From: Berghia stephanieae
Lineage: Eukaryota > Mollusca > Gastropoda > Nudibranchia > Aeolidiidae
Assembly: GCA_034508935.3 (NCBI GenBank)
Contig: CM067451.1
Span: 47,032,630-47,096,629, forward strand
DNA length: 64,000 nucleotides
Direction of reading: 5' to 3'
The translations under genes were made by a program, and so were the position numbers. Positions 46,601 to 56,081 of this stretch are shown here, one piece after another; the first letter of the stretch is position 1, and every line of letters begins with the position of its first letter. The notes beneath the pieces were generated by a model, which worked only from the letters and a program-made list of their open reading frames with translations, was not told the DNA's origin and made no database searches.

Positions 46601-47100
46601 TTGTTTGTTTGTTTTTAAGGGTTTTATGGCGCTTGCAACACATTTAGGTTATATCAGCGCCAGTAAAAAGGAAGAAAATGGGAAAGTAAAAAGTTATAGA
46701 ATTCCAATTAAAGCACCCAAGACAAAGTAAGACATAGGGGAGCTGGGAACAAATAGGGATCAGATGTAGATTCCAAGATCATACCACCAATGTACTTAGT
46801 TTGAGATCACCTAAAAGTCTCATCCAGACACAAGCACAGGTCCCAACTAAGAGGAATACACTCAAATGTTTACCAATCATATAATATAATATGTAAACTC
46901 AACATAATACAATGCATAGCAGAGAGATGATTTACAAGGAAAAAATTATCATCTCCCAAAACTATAACTATCCATTCGACTGTTTCCCTCCCTACCAAGG
47001 AGCCACGGCAAGGATCAGGACAAAACTAAGTAATTTCATAACAAGACAATGACAGGAAACAATTGGGAAACGGGTATGGGGGGATAGAAGACACAGCATG
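46600..47100 (-). mobile_element. Dispersed repeat R2, copy 2
   Basis: The same family as 31468-31955 and 55465-55895, and the longest copy. It shares GGATAGAAGACA near its right end with copy 1. Its left end, TTTGTTTGTTTGTTTTTAAG, is the reverse complement of an A-rich retroelement tail. It ends about 80 bp before an XRRA1-like exon's donor. Confidence 0.65.
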
Positions 47101-47180
47101 TACCTCCCTGCCCAATGAATCAATCAACGAATCAATAAATTGAACTGTTAAAAGAAAAACACCAATGAAAGTACAGAGAC

Positions 47181-47370
47181 CTGAAGGGGGAGGTAATCCT
47201 GGTTCATCTTCCATATCCTCTATATCCAACAACAGTTCATATCCTTTGTACCGATCATCCTTCACGTCTGCTGCTACCCCACGCCTACTCAACGGTTCCT
47301 TCTGCTTCCTGTCCTTGTCTTGTTGACTCATGGAAGGTTTTTGAGGGGACGATGCTGGCACGTCATCTAC
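47181..47370 (-). CDS. XRRA1: XRRA1-like gene, exon
   Basis: On the - strand the acceptor GACCCCAG ends at 47371 and the donor is GTCTCT from 47180. It starts in phase 0 with VDDVPASSPQKP, so the junction with the previous exon reads FFMTQVDDVP, a motif I associate with XRRA1. It continues through a Lys/Arg-rich linker and RYKGYELLLDIEDMEDEPG, and ends in phase 1. The donor GTCTCT is a weak match, but it is the only one that keeps phase with the next exon. Confidence 0.78.
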
Positions 47371-47558
47371 CTGGGGTCGGAGGTCACGAATAAAGAGGTT
47401 AGAGGTTAAAGATCTGGGTAGCTGGGTCTGTTAGACGTGCTGGAAAGTATTTTGTGTCTGACTATAATCCTATCATAATGACATGAGCAAGTACAACTGT
47501 CAGAAAAACCCGACAGAAATTGGATAAGAATTTCAGCTGCTTAAGATTTGAGGCGGTG

Positions 47559-49662
47559 ACTGTTTGAAATATCTTGATACATCCAATCTGTGACTGTTTG
47601 AAATATCTTGATACATCCAATCGGTGACTGTTTGAAATATCTTGATACATCCAATCGGTGACTGTTTGAAATATCTTGATACATCTAATCGGTGACTGTT
47701 TGAAATATCTTGATACATCCAAGCGGTGACTGTTTGAAATATCTTGATACATCCAATCGGTGACTGTTTAAAATATCTTGATACATCCAATCGGTGACTG
47801 TTTGAAATATCTTGATACATCCAATCTGTGACTGTTTGAAATATCTTGATACATCCAATCTGTGACTGTTTGAAATATCTTGATACATCCAATCTGTGAC
47901 TGTTTGAAATATCTTGATACATCCAATCTGTGACTGTTTGAAATATCTTGATACATCCAATCTGTGACTGTTTGAAATATCTTGATACATCCAATCGGTG
48001 ACTGTTTGAAATATCTTGATACATCCAATCTGTGACTGTTTGAAATATCTTGATACATCCAATCTGTGACTGTTTGAAATATCTTGATACATCCAATCTG
48101 TGACTGTTTGAAATATCTTGATACATCCAATCGGTGACTGTTTGAAATATCTTGATACATCCAATCTGTGACTGTTTGAAATATCTTGATACATCCAATC
48201 TGTGACTGTTTGAAATATCTTGATACATCCAATCGGTGACTGTTTGAAATATCTTGATACATCCAATCTGTGACTGTTTGAAATATCTTGATACATCCAA
48301 TCTGTGACTGTTTGAAATATCTTGATACATCCAATCTGTGACTGTTTGAAATATCTTGATACATCCAATCGGTGACTGTTTGAAATATCTTGATACATCC
48401 AATCTGTGACTGTTTGAAATATCTTGATACATCCAAGCGGTGACTGTTTGAAATATCTTGATACATCCAAGCGGTGACTGTTTGAAATATCTTGATATAT
48501 CCAATCTGTGACTGTTTGAAATATCTTGATACATCCAATCTGTGACTGTTTGAAATATCTTGATACATCCAATCTGTGACTGTTTGAAATATCTTGATAC
48601 ATCCAATCGGTGACTGTTTGAAATATCTTGATACATCCAATCTGTGACTGTTTGAAATATCTTGATACATCCAATCTGTGACTGTTTGAAATATCTTGAT
48701 ACATCCAATCTGTGACTGTTTGAAATATCTTGATACATCCAATCTGTGACTGTTTGAAATATCTTGATATATCCAATCTGTGACTGTTTGAAATATCTTG
48801 ATACATCCAATCTGTGACTGTTTGAAATATCTTGATACATCCAATCGGTGACTGTTTGAAATATCTTGATACATCCAATCGGTGACTGTTTGAAATATCT
48901 TGATACATCCAATCTGTGACTGTTTGAAATATCTTGATACATCCAAGCGGTGACTGTTTGAAATATCTTGATACATCCAAGCGGTGACTGTTTGAAATAT
49001 CTTGATATATCCAATCTGTGACTGTTTGAAATATCTTGATACATCCAATCGGTGACTGTTTGAAATATCTTGATACATCCAAGCGGTGACGGTTTGAAAT
49101 ATCTTGATACATCCAAGCGGTGACTGTTTGAAATATCTTGATACATCCAATCGGTGACTGTTTGAAATATCTTGATACATCCAATCGGTGACTGTTTGAA
49201 ATATCTTGATACATCCAATCAGTGACTGTTTGAAATATCTTGATACATCCAATCTGTGACTGTTTGAAATATCTTGATATATCCAATCTGTGACTGTTTG
49301 AAATATCTTGATACATCCAATCTGTGACTGTTTGAAATATCTTGATATATCCAATCTGTGACTGTTTGAAATATCTTGATACATCCAATCGGTGACTGTT
49401 TGAAATATCTTGATACATCCAAGCGGTGACTGTTTGAAATATCTTGATACATCCAATCGGTGACTGTTTGAAATATCTTGATACATCCAAGCGGTGACTG
49501 TTTGAAATATCTTGATATATCCAATCTGTGACTGTTTGAAATATCTTGATACATCCAATCTGTGACTGTTTGAAATATCTTGATACATCCAATCGGTGAC
49601 TGTTTGAAATATCTTGATACATCCAATCGGTGACTGTTTGAAATATCTTGATACATCCAAGT
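47559..49662. repeat. 34-bp minisatellite, about 62 copies, intronic
   Basis: The unit contains GTGACTGTTTGAAATATCTT then GATACATCCAATC. Variants are AATCTG, AATCGG and AAGCGG, and GATATATCC. The unit lacks stops in the - frames and its length is not divisible by 3, so all three - frames are open for 560-645 codons. Repeat by-product. Confidence 0.95.
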
Positions 49663-49871
49663 AATCATCACAAAAACTGACCACATGTGTGACTGTTTGA
49701 AATATCTTGATACATCCAAGTAATCATCACAAAAACTGACCACATGTGTGACTGTTTGAAATATCTTGATACATCCAAGTAATCATCACAAAAACTGACC
49801 ACATGTGTGACTGTTTGAAATATCTTGATACATCCAAGTAATCATCACAAAAACTGACCACATGTGTGACT
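49628..49871. repeat. Longer (about 60-bp) units at the array end, 4 copies
   Basis: Each unit is the 34-bp sequence plus AAGTAATCATCACAAAAACT and GACCACATG. This looks like either the founder unit or a secondary amplification at the edge of the 34-bp array. Confidence 0.9.
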
Positions 49872-49904
49872 GAGACCGTTTCAAAACCCCCCAAGACTTG
49901 GAGA

Positions 49905-50350
49905 GAATACCATGATGAAGGTATTGAGTTCCAAACAGTAGGGCCAGTGTCTGATTTATCACCAAAACTTTAAAAGTTTGGTTCCTGGTGTCAGCTACAA
50001 ATTACAATTCCTCAAATCTAAGTACTTTACATTTGCTAGTGAGGCAAGTGTTCGAAAACACTCTAATGTTTTGAAACTGAGTCAAATTTACAATCAACTA
50101 TAAAGAATTTAATTTTTAAAAATAAAATATATACAACAAAACAAAGTTTGTGAGTTTCACACAGTAGGGCCAGTTTTATATATAAAATTGACATCCACCA
50201 CCAAAACTTTAAAGTTTGTTTTTCTGTGCCATGAATAACTTACAACCCTGAGATTTAAATATTTTACATTTGCATGTGAGGCGAGTGTTCAAAATGATTG
50301 TTGTGTTTTGTCATTTGAGACAAATTTACAATCAACTATAAAGTCAATCA
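49905..50350. repeat. Diverged two-copy tandem duplication, about 190-200 bp each
   Basis: Both halves carry CAGTAGGGCCAGT, ACCAAAACTTTAAA, ATTTTACATTTGC-like sequence, GTGAGGCRAGTGTTC and TTTACAATCAACTATAAAG. Similarity is perhaps 70 percent by eye. Intronic. Confidence 0.7.
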
Positions 50351-50504
50351 GCTATCAAGTATTTCTAAACTACAACAAAAAGTATTAAAAAAACAACAAC
50401 ACAAAACAAAACCCCACAATCCTTTCAAGAGTTACTAGTCACTGACTTCCCGATGCCTCGACAATCCAAAGTCAACTAGAGCTTCAACGGCCCTCATGAC
50501 TTAC

Positions 50505-50670
50505 TTGTGTCATGAAAAACGCGTCAGACGGCTCTCTCTCCATCCCATCCTCTTGATAATACTCCTCCTCCTCCTCATCCTCTTCTTCTTCCAAAATCTG
50601 ATTGGTCCACGCCTGAGTTGCCTCCCCCTTGGGTGTGCTGGGGATGGGGGTAGGACAGATCGACCTTTTC
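50505..50670 (-). CDS. XRRA1: XRRA1-like gene, exon with acidic tract
   Basis: On the - strand the acceptor CCTTCCTCAG ends at 50671 and the donor is GTAAGT from 50504. The frame that joins the next exon reads KRSICPTPIPSTPKGEATQA, then a run rich in Glu and Asp (ILEEEEDEEEEEYYQEDG), and ends SDAFFMTQ in phase 0. It needs two bases from the exon before it, but the 51413-51548 exon supplies only one. Either a small exon in the GA-rich intron is unseen, a different donor is used, or one base is missing from the assembly. Confidence 0.75.
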
Positions 50671-50730
50671 CTGAGGAAGGAAAACGTGAAAGAGACAATG
50701 TGAAACTTAAATAAAATAAATAAATAAATA

Positions 50731-50958
50731 AACAATAATATTCCCTTTATTCATCCCATAGGGGAAATTTGTCTCTAGGGTCTATTCCAAGGGATAACTG
50801 GAATAACCCAGGCGTCAGCAGCAGCGCTGCGTCACAAATTGAGCTAAGGTGAGGTCACTTGATCAAGGCCACACAGCACAGTGGTGGATGATCAAACTCG
50901 GTACCTTTTGGGTACGAAGCACAGACCGTACCACTGAGCCACGCTCTATCAGAGAAAA
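50731..50958 (-). mobile_element. tRNA-derived SINE family 2, reverse copy
   Basis: The reverse complement has GTGGCTCAGTGGTACGGTCT (box A), GTACCGAGTTTGATC (box B), CTTGATCAAGTGACCTCACC and ends TATGGGATGAATAAAGGGAA. It lies in the intron upstream of the acidic exon. Confidence 0.75.
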
Positions 50959-51045
50959 CTGCCATATTCTTATTTATAAAAATTTATTTAGTGAGTTAGA
51001 GAGGAAAATACTTGTCTTGTTTGGTTTATAGAACAAAAACGTGTT

Positions 51046-51060
51046 TGGACAGACAGAGAC

Positions 51061-51136
<76 letters not shown>

Positions 51137-51271
51137 ACAGAGAGAGAGAGAGACAGGGACAGAGAGAGAGTTAGAGACAGAGAGAGAGAGAGAGACAGAG
51201 ACAGAAAGAGAGACAGAGACAGAGAGAGAGAGACAGGGACAGAGAGAGACAGAAAGAAAGACAGGAACAGA

Positions 51272-51305
<34 letters not shown>

Positions 51306-51312
51306 CAGAGAC

Positions 51313-51390
<78 letters not shown>
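51046..51390. repeat. (GA)n with CAGAGA interruptions
   Basis: GA-rich microsatellite adjoining the donor of the 51413-51548 exon. It gives Arg/Glu or Ser/Leu open frames, which are artefacts. Confidence 0.97.
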
Positions 51391-51396
<6 letters not shown>

Positions 51397-51412
51397 CAGG
51401 GCGGATACTAAC

Positions 51413-51548
51413 CACGAAACCCCTTGTTTGGGACGGGAGATGACCCATGATGGTCGGCAGAATTGCTGACACGGGGATGGGGAGGTAACTCTATTGCCAT
51501 TTTTTCCTCCAGTGAGAGTTTTGGAACTTTCGGAACTTGCTCTGTGAT
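51413..51548 (-). CDS. XRRA1: XRRA1-like gene, exon
   Basis: On the - strand the acceptor CCCTTTTTCCAG ends at 51549 and the donor is GTTAGT from 51412. It begins in phase 0 with ITEQVPKVPKLSLEEKMAIE, then PPHPRVSNSADHHGS, PVPNKGFR, and leaves one base. It joins the KNRK end of the previous exon in frame. The Pro/Lys VPKVPK motif is in keeping with the linker that follows the leucine-rich repeats in XRRA1. Confidence 0.75.
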
Positions 51549-51744
51549 CTGGAAAAAGGGATTGGGGTTGGGGAAAGGGGAAAGGGTAGGGAAAGGATGG
51601 AACAAAATACTTTTGTACACATATGTTTACTTAACACAATGTCATGGCTAATACTCTGATCTACCTCAACTTTCTAATTGTGGCAATTAGAACGGGACCA
51701 ACCCTGGGACCACAAGAAGAATTAGAGAGAAGAAAAAACACTAG

Positions 51745-52065
51745 CTTTAATTATAGTTGAGACCTTGGAAAAGGCTCTTTACTTACATTTTCTTACCGTA
51801 CTCAAAAGAAAAATGAGTACCTAGCCATTGACAGCGTTGTCTCTGTTGGGACGCCTATCAGGCGTCATGTCTCATTTTACATGTTAGATGTTGCTGTTGG
51901 CTTTGGACCCCTTGTAAAGGTCTTTGAGCATGTTTAGTGGATATTGTGCTATATAAATACTCAATTTAAAAAAAAAATAGGCTTCATGTTTCATCCTACA
52001 TATTAAATGTTCCTGTTGGCTTGGCACCCCTTTTTAAAGGCCTTTGAGCATGTTTTGTGGATATA
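51745..52065 (+). mobile_element. SINE family 1, 5'-truncated, with duplicated tail
   Basis: It starts at TAGTTGAGACCTTGGAAAAG and runs to GGATATTGTGCTATATAAAT (about 51961). A second partial tail (GGCTTCATGTTTCATCC to GTTTTGTGGATATAAA) follows at about 51980-52065, either a tandem tail duplication or another fragment. Confidence 0.7.
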
Positions 52066-52127
52066 AAAATACAAAAGTTTTCAAAACACAAGACATTCAT
52101 CGGAAGTTGAATTGAAGCTGATAATAT

Positions 52128-52350
52128 TATAGGGGCCATAGCTCAGCACTACAGTCTGCTTCTAGCCTGAAAGGTACCGAGTTCGATCACCCGCCGCTGC
52201 ATTGTGTGGCCTTGAGCAAGTCACCTTACCCTATCTCAATTTGCGGCGCTGCAATGCGGCTTGTGCCTGGATCATTCCAGTCTTCCCTTGGAATAGACCC
52301 TAGAGACAAAATTCCCCTATGGAATGAATAAAGGGAATTTTATTTTATTC
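52128..52350 (+). mobile_element. tRNA-derived SINE family 2, reference copy
   Basis: The head GGGGCCATAGCTCAGCACTA (box A) and ACCGAGTTCGATCACC (box B) is clearly tRNA-like. The body has GTGGCCTTGAGCAAGTCACC, GGCGCTGCAATGCGGC and TTCCAGTCTTCCCTTGGAAT, and the 3' end TGGAATGAATAAAGGGAATT. No intact tRNA structure is claimed. Confidence 0.75.
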
Positions 52351-52423
52351 TTTAATTCATCTTACTGTTATGTTTTGAGAGATTTTTTCCTTTGTTTTTG
52401 TTTAGTATTTGTGGGCATTTTGT

Positions 52424-52467
52424 GGGGGGGGGGGGGGGGGGGGGGGGGGAGGGGGAGGGGGGGGGGT
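52424..52467. repeat. Poly(G) run
   Basis: About 44 bp almost all G with three A, a likely quadruplex former and assembly-sensitive. The remainder of 52351-52942 is AT-rich intron with a short TA tract near 52642-52662. Confidence 0.95.
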
Positions 52468-52942
52468 CCTTTTGGTGTGTGTTTTGTTTTTTGTTGTTTT
52501 GTTGTTTTTTTCGTTGATAAGCAATAAAAGCTTTAAATTAAAATGTGATACCCTCGTGGTCAACTTGACCTTTAACTTCCCCTTACCAACGACAGGAAAA
52601 TCGTCACATTCGCTACGATACAACCAACATTTTTTTCTGAGTATATATATTATATATATATATGATTTGATTTTAAAACAACAATATTTAAAGAAAAAGT
52701 GTTGTTATATTTACAATAACTTAATACTATTTGTAACGCTTGTTTTGATCTACAATATCATGTATATCATGCATTTTGTGCGTTTAAATTGGAGTTAAAA
52801 AATTCAAGTTATGTGTTGGGTAGGTATGAGATTTTAGTAAAAGTTTTGAGAATTGTTGGAAAGGAGAGAGTTAAGGGACACTACTCTATCTCAAATTCAT
52901 TAAAACAAAAAATAGGTCAAGTCATCAGCAAACAATTCATAC

Positions 52943-53015
52943 CTTTCTATTCTTGGGTCGTATTTCTACTTTGGCGTTTTTGGCCACGCCTTTACCTGGC
53001 TCTGCTGGTTTTTTC
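52943..53015 (-). CDS. XRRA1: XRRA1-like gene, short basic exon
   Basis: On the - strand the acceptor TTTCTTTTCAG ends at 53016 and the donor is GTATGA from 52942. One base completes the Arg codon begun in the 55040-55191 exon. It then reads KKPAEPGKGVAKNAKVEIRP, KNRK and ends in phase 0. Lysine-rich linker after the leucine-rich repeats. The acceptor is only about 26 bp from the first unit of the 36-bp minisatellite. Confidence 0.72.
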
Positions 53016-53040
53016 CTGAAAAGAAAAAAATATTAGAAAA

Positions 53041-53680
53041 CATTGTGTCAAAACCATGGCAGGCAAACACGTCTGTCAAAACCATGGCAAGCAAACACGT
53101 TATACATTGTGTCAAAACCATGGCAGGCAAACACGTTATACATTGTGTCAAAACCATGGCAGGCAAACACGTTATACATTGTGTCAAAACCATGGCAGGC
53201 AAACACGTTATACATTGTGTCAAAACCATGGCAGGCAAACACGTTATACATTGTGTCAAAACCATGGCAGGCAAACACGTTATATACATTGTGTCAAAAC
53301 CATGGCAGGCAATCACGTTATACATTGTGTCAAAACCATGGCAGGCAAACACGTTATACATTGTGTCAAAACCATGGCAGGCAAACACGTTATACATTGT
53401 GTCAAAACCATGGCAGGCAAACACGTTATACATTGTGTCAAAGCCATGGCAGGCAAACACGTTATACATTGTGTCAAAACCATGGCAGGCAAACACGTTA
53501 TACATTGTGTCAAAACCATGGCAGGCAAACACGTTATATATTGTGTCAAAACCATGGCAGGCAAACACGTGATACATTGTGTCAAAGCCATGGCAGGCAA
53601 ACACGTTGTACATTGTGTCAAAACCATGGCAGGCAAACACGTGATACATTGTGTCAAAGCCATGGCAGGCAGACACGTTA
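53041..53680. repeat. 36-bp minisatellite, left part, about 18 copies
   Basis: The unit contains GTCAAAACCATGGCAGGCAA then ACACGTTATACATTGT. At 12 codons per unit and no stop in several frames it yields long open frames on both strands. It continues at 54346-54642 on the far side of a transposon insertion. Confidence 0.95.
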
Positions 53681-54345
53681 TTAGCAAGGACTATGAAAAA
53701 TATTTTTTTCTCTTTTTGACGAAAAATTTTGTCTAAAATCAAAGCCCTATCTCCACTGAGTGAAAATGTTTTTGAATTTTGAAAATCCATTCATAAATAA
53801 ACAAGTTATGCAGTTTCAAAGGTGTCATTTATTTGGATGACCCGCAAAGAGGAAAAAAACGCGAAAATATGGGACGCTTTTTCGACATTTTTTTTCGACC
53901 TTTGGTTGTATCTTGCGTAATAAGTGGATTAAAAGATTGAAACTTGAAGAGCAAATTAGGATGGTGTTTTGTAAAATACGGGAAAAGTACTCGTCATATT
54001 CATATGAAATTTTACAACCAAAAAGAAGAAATGTTCATGTATTACCTTGTCAGCGACAAAACCTCCACGCCCGGTAGTTTTAGAAATATTTTACTCCAAA
54101 GAATAAAAATTTATTTTTAACGGTCTTCTGGTAATCGCGCGAGTTTTGTCGCTTGACATAATCTAAAATGACATTTTTTATAACTGTGTGCCAACTTTCA
54201 GTCATATTCATCGATAAACAGCGTCGTAATTAATTTATTTAAAATAGCATATACGAACCGGCTTCGTCCCATATTTTGACGCAAATTCGGGCACTTCGTG
54301 AGCGAAAAAGAGGCCCAAAGATTTGTGCGGGATAGTCATTGCTAA
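53681..54345 (+). mobile_element. Non-autonomous DNA transposon (MITE-like), complete copy inside the 36-bp array
   Basis: The ends are TTAGCAAGGACTAT at 53681 and, reversed, TTAGCAATGACTAT ending at 54345 (13 of 14 identical). Target duplication is CGTTA (53676-53680 and 54346-54350), or ACGTTAT (53675-53681 and 54345-54351) if the element begins one base further in. The empty site is reconstructed exactly by the array unit (ACACGTTATACATTG). Length 665 bp with no conserved open frame. A second copy, reversed, is at 1-630. The superfamily is not recognised. Confidence 0.8.
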
Positions 54346-54642
54346 CGTTATACATTGTGTCAAAACCATGGCAGGCAAACACGTTATACATTGTGTCAAA
54401 ACCATGGCAGGCAAACACGTTATACATTGTGTCAAAACCATGGCAGGCAATCACGTTATACATTGTGTCAAAACCATGGCAGGCAAACACGTTATACATT
54501 GTGTCAAAACCATGGCAGGCAAAAACGTTATACATTGTGTCAAAACCATGGCAGGCAAACACGTTATACAGTGTGTCAAAACCATGGCAGGCAATCACGT
54601 TATACATTGTGTCAAAACCATGGCAGGCAATCATGTTATACT
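54346..54642. repeat. 36-bp minisatellite, right part, about 8 copies
   Basis: The same unit as 53041-53680 (ATCACG/AAACACG/AAAACG variants). Separated from it only by the transposon. Confidence 0.95.
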
Positions 54643-54714
54643 ATTACATGCACAAACACACACACACAAATACACCAATACATAAGCACTAACAAAAAAA
54701 AAAATTAATAATTA

Positions 54715-55015
<301 letters not shown>

Positions 55016-55039
55016 CAGAGATAATGACAACGTCCATAC

Positions 55040-55191
55040 CTGTTGACTTTGATTCCAAGACGTTCCTGTAAGAATCTTTTGACAATAGGGGGATCCCCAC
55101 TCCTTTCATTGGTCAGGGGGTTGTCGCTGATATCCATCTCGACCAGCATCGGCCACGCAGCCATAGCCAGGAGAGCTTCTTCCTCACAAAT
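55040..55191 (-). CDS. XRRA1: XRRA1-like gene, exon ending the leucine-rich repeats
   Basis: On the - strand the acceptor TATCCTGTCAG ends at 55192 and the donor is GTATGG from 55039. It begins in phase 0 with ICEEEALLAMAAWPMLVEMD, continues ISDNPLTNERSGDPPIVKRF, LQERLGIKVNR, and leaves two bases. Joined to the preceding exon it makes two leucine-rich repeats (LRYLNLSNNKI; LVEMDISDNPL) followed by the LRR cap-like segment PPIVKRFLQERLGI. This combination is what I recall for XRRA1. The human protein is linked to the X-ray response; its molecular function is poorly known. Confidence 0.82.
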
Positions 55192-55464
55192 CTGACAGGA
55201 TACAGAGATGGAAAACAAAAGGAATACAAACAGCTTTTTAAACAAAATAAATCAAATACTCTTTTACATTCTAAAGGAGGGTTTCAAACTCATGACCTTT
55301 CAAAAAGACAAATAGTGTAGTCCTGCTTCTGTTGTTGGCTGAAGATGACCTTTGAGCTCGAAACATTCCTCGTTAAATGTTTAGTAATTTTTTTCCTTTT
55401 ACAGAAGCACAGATTATATCGAGTGAACATTGACTGAAAATAAAGATGAATAAAATGTATTTTG

Positions 55465-55895
55465 TTTTTTTCTTGTTTTTTTTTTTTAAAGGATTTTACT
55501 GCACTAGCAACACATTAAGCCATTTCAGCGGGAGGAAAATGGGATAATCGATAAATAATCAATATATGTTTAAATTACAATTAAAGCACCCAAGAAAAAG
55601 GAAGACAAAGGGAAATGGTATAAATAGGGATCAGATGTAGATTCCAAGAGCACATTATCAGTGTACTTAGTTTGAGATCACCTAAAAGTTTCAAAAACAG
55701 ACACAAACATAGGATCCCACTAAGAGAAATACCCTAAAATGCTTACATTGTACATTTAAAACAACAAATATAATAATACATAACAGAGAAATGATTTACA
55801 AAGGAAAAATATATCATCTCCCAAAACTTTAACTATACATTTGACTGGTTCCCTCCCAGTTAAGGACTCTGACAAGGGAAAGAACAAAACCAAGT
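55465..55895 (-). mobile_element. Dispersed repeat R2, copy 3
   Basis: Matches copies 1 and 2 (GGGATCAGATGTAGATTCCA; ATCATCTCCCAAAACTTTAA). It begins after a T-run (55482-55490) that is the reverse of an A-tail and ends at AACCAAGTAATC. Confidence 0.65.
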
Positions 55896-55914
55896 AATCA
55901 ACATCGTCATCCTT

Positions 55915-55916
55915 AT

Positions 55917-55995
<79 letters not shown>
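55915..55995. repeat. (ATC)n microsatellite
   Basis: Nearly pure CAT/ATC trinucleotides, giving poly-Asp or poly-Met open frames on the - strand that are not genes. It directly follows the R2 copy. Confidence 0.97.
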
Positions 55996-55996
<1 letters not shown>

Positions 55997-56081
55997 AGTG
56001 ATATGAGTTCTGAGACAAAAGATGGGCCATCACAATTCTCCAATCCTTCATTTCTCATTGACATCAAATCACTAGTCAATC

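Noticed and set aside
47533-49743. Three - strand open frames of 561-645 codons
   Set aside because: The same repeat read in three frames; intronic.
55337-55375. Second hammerhead (CTGAAGA ... GAAAC) in 55337-55375
   Set aside because: The CUGANGA and GAAA boxes are present, but stem II has an extra base and a mismatch and stem I does not pair. At most a decayed or unrelated retroelement hairpin.
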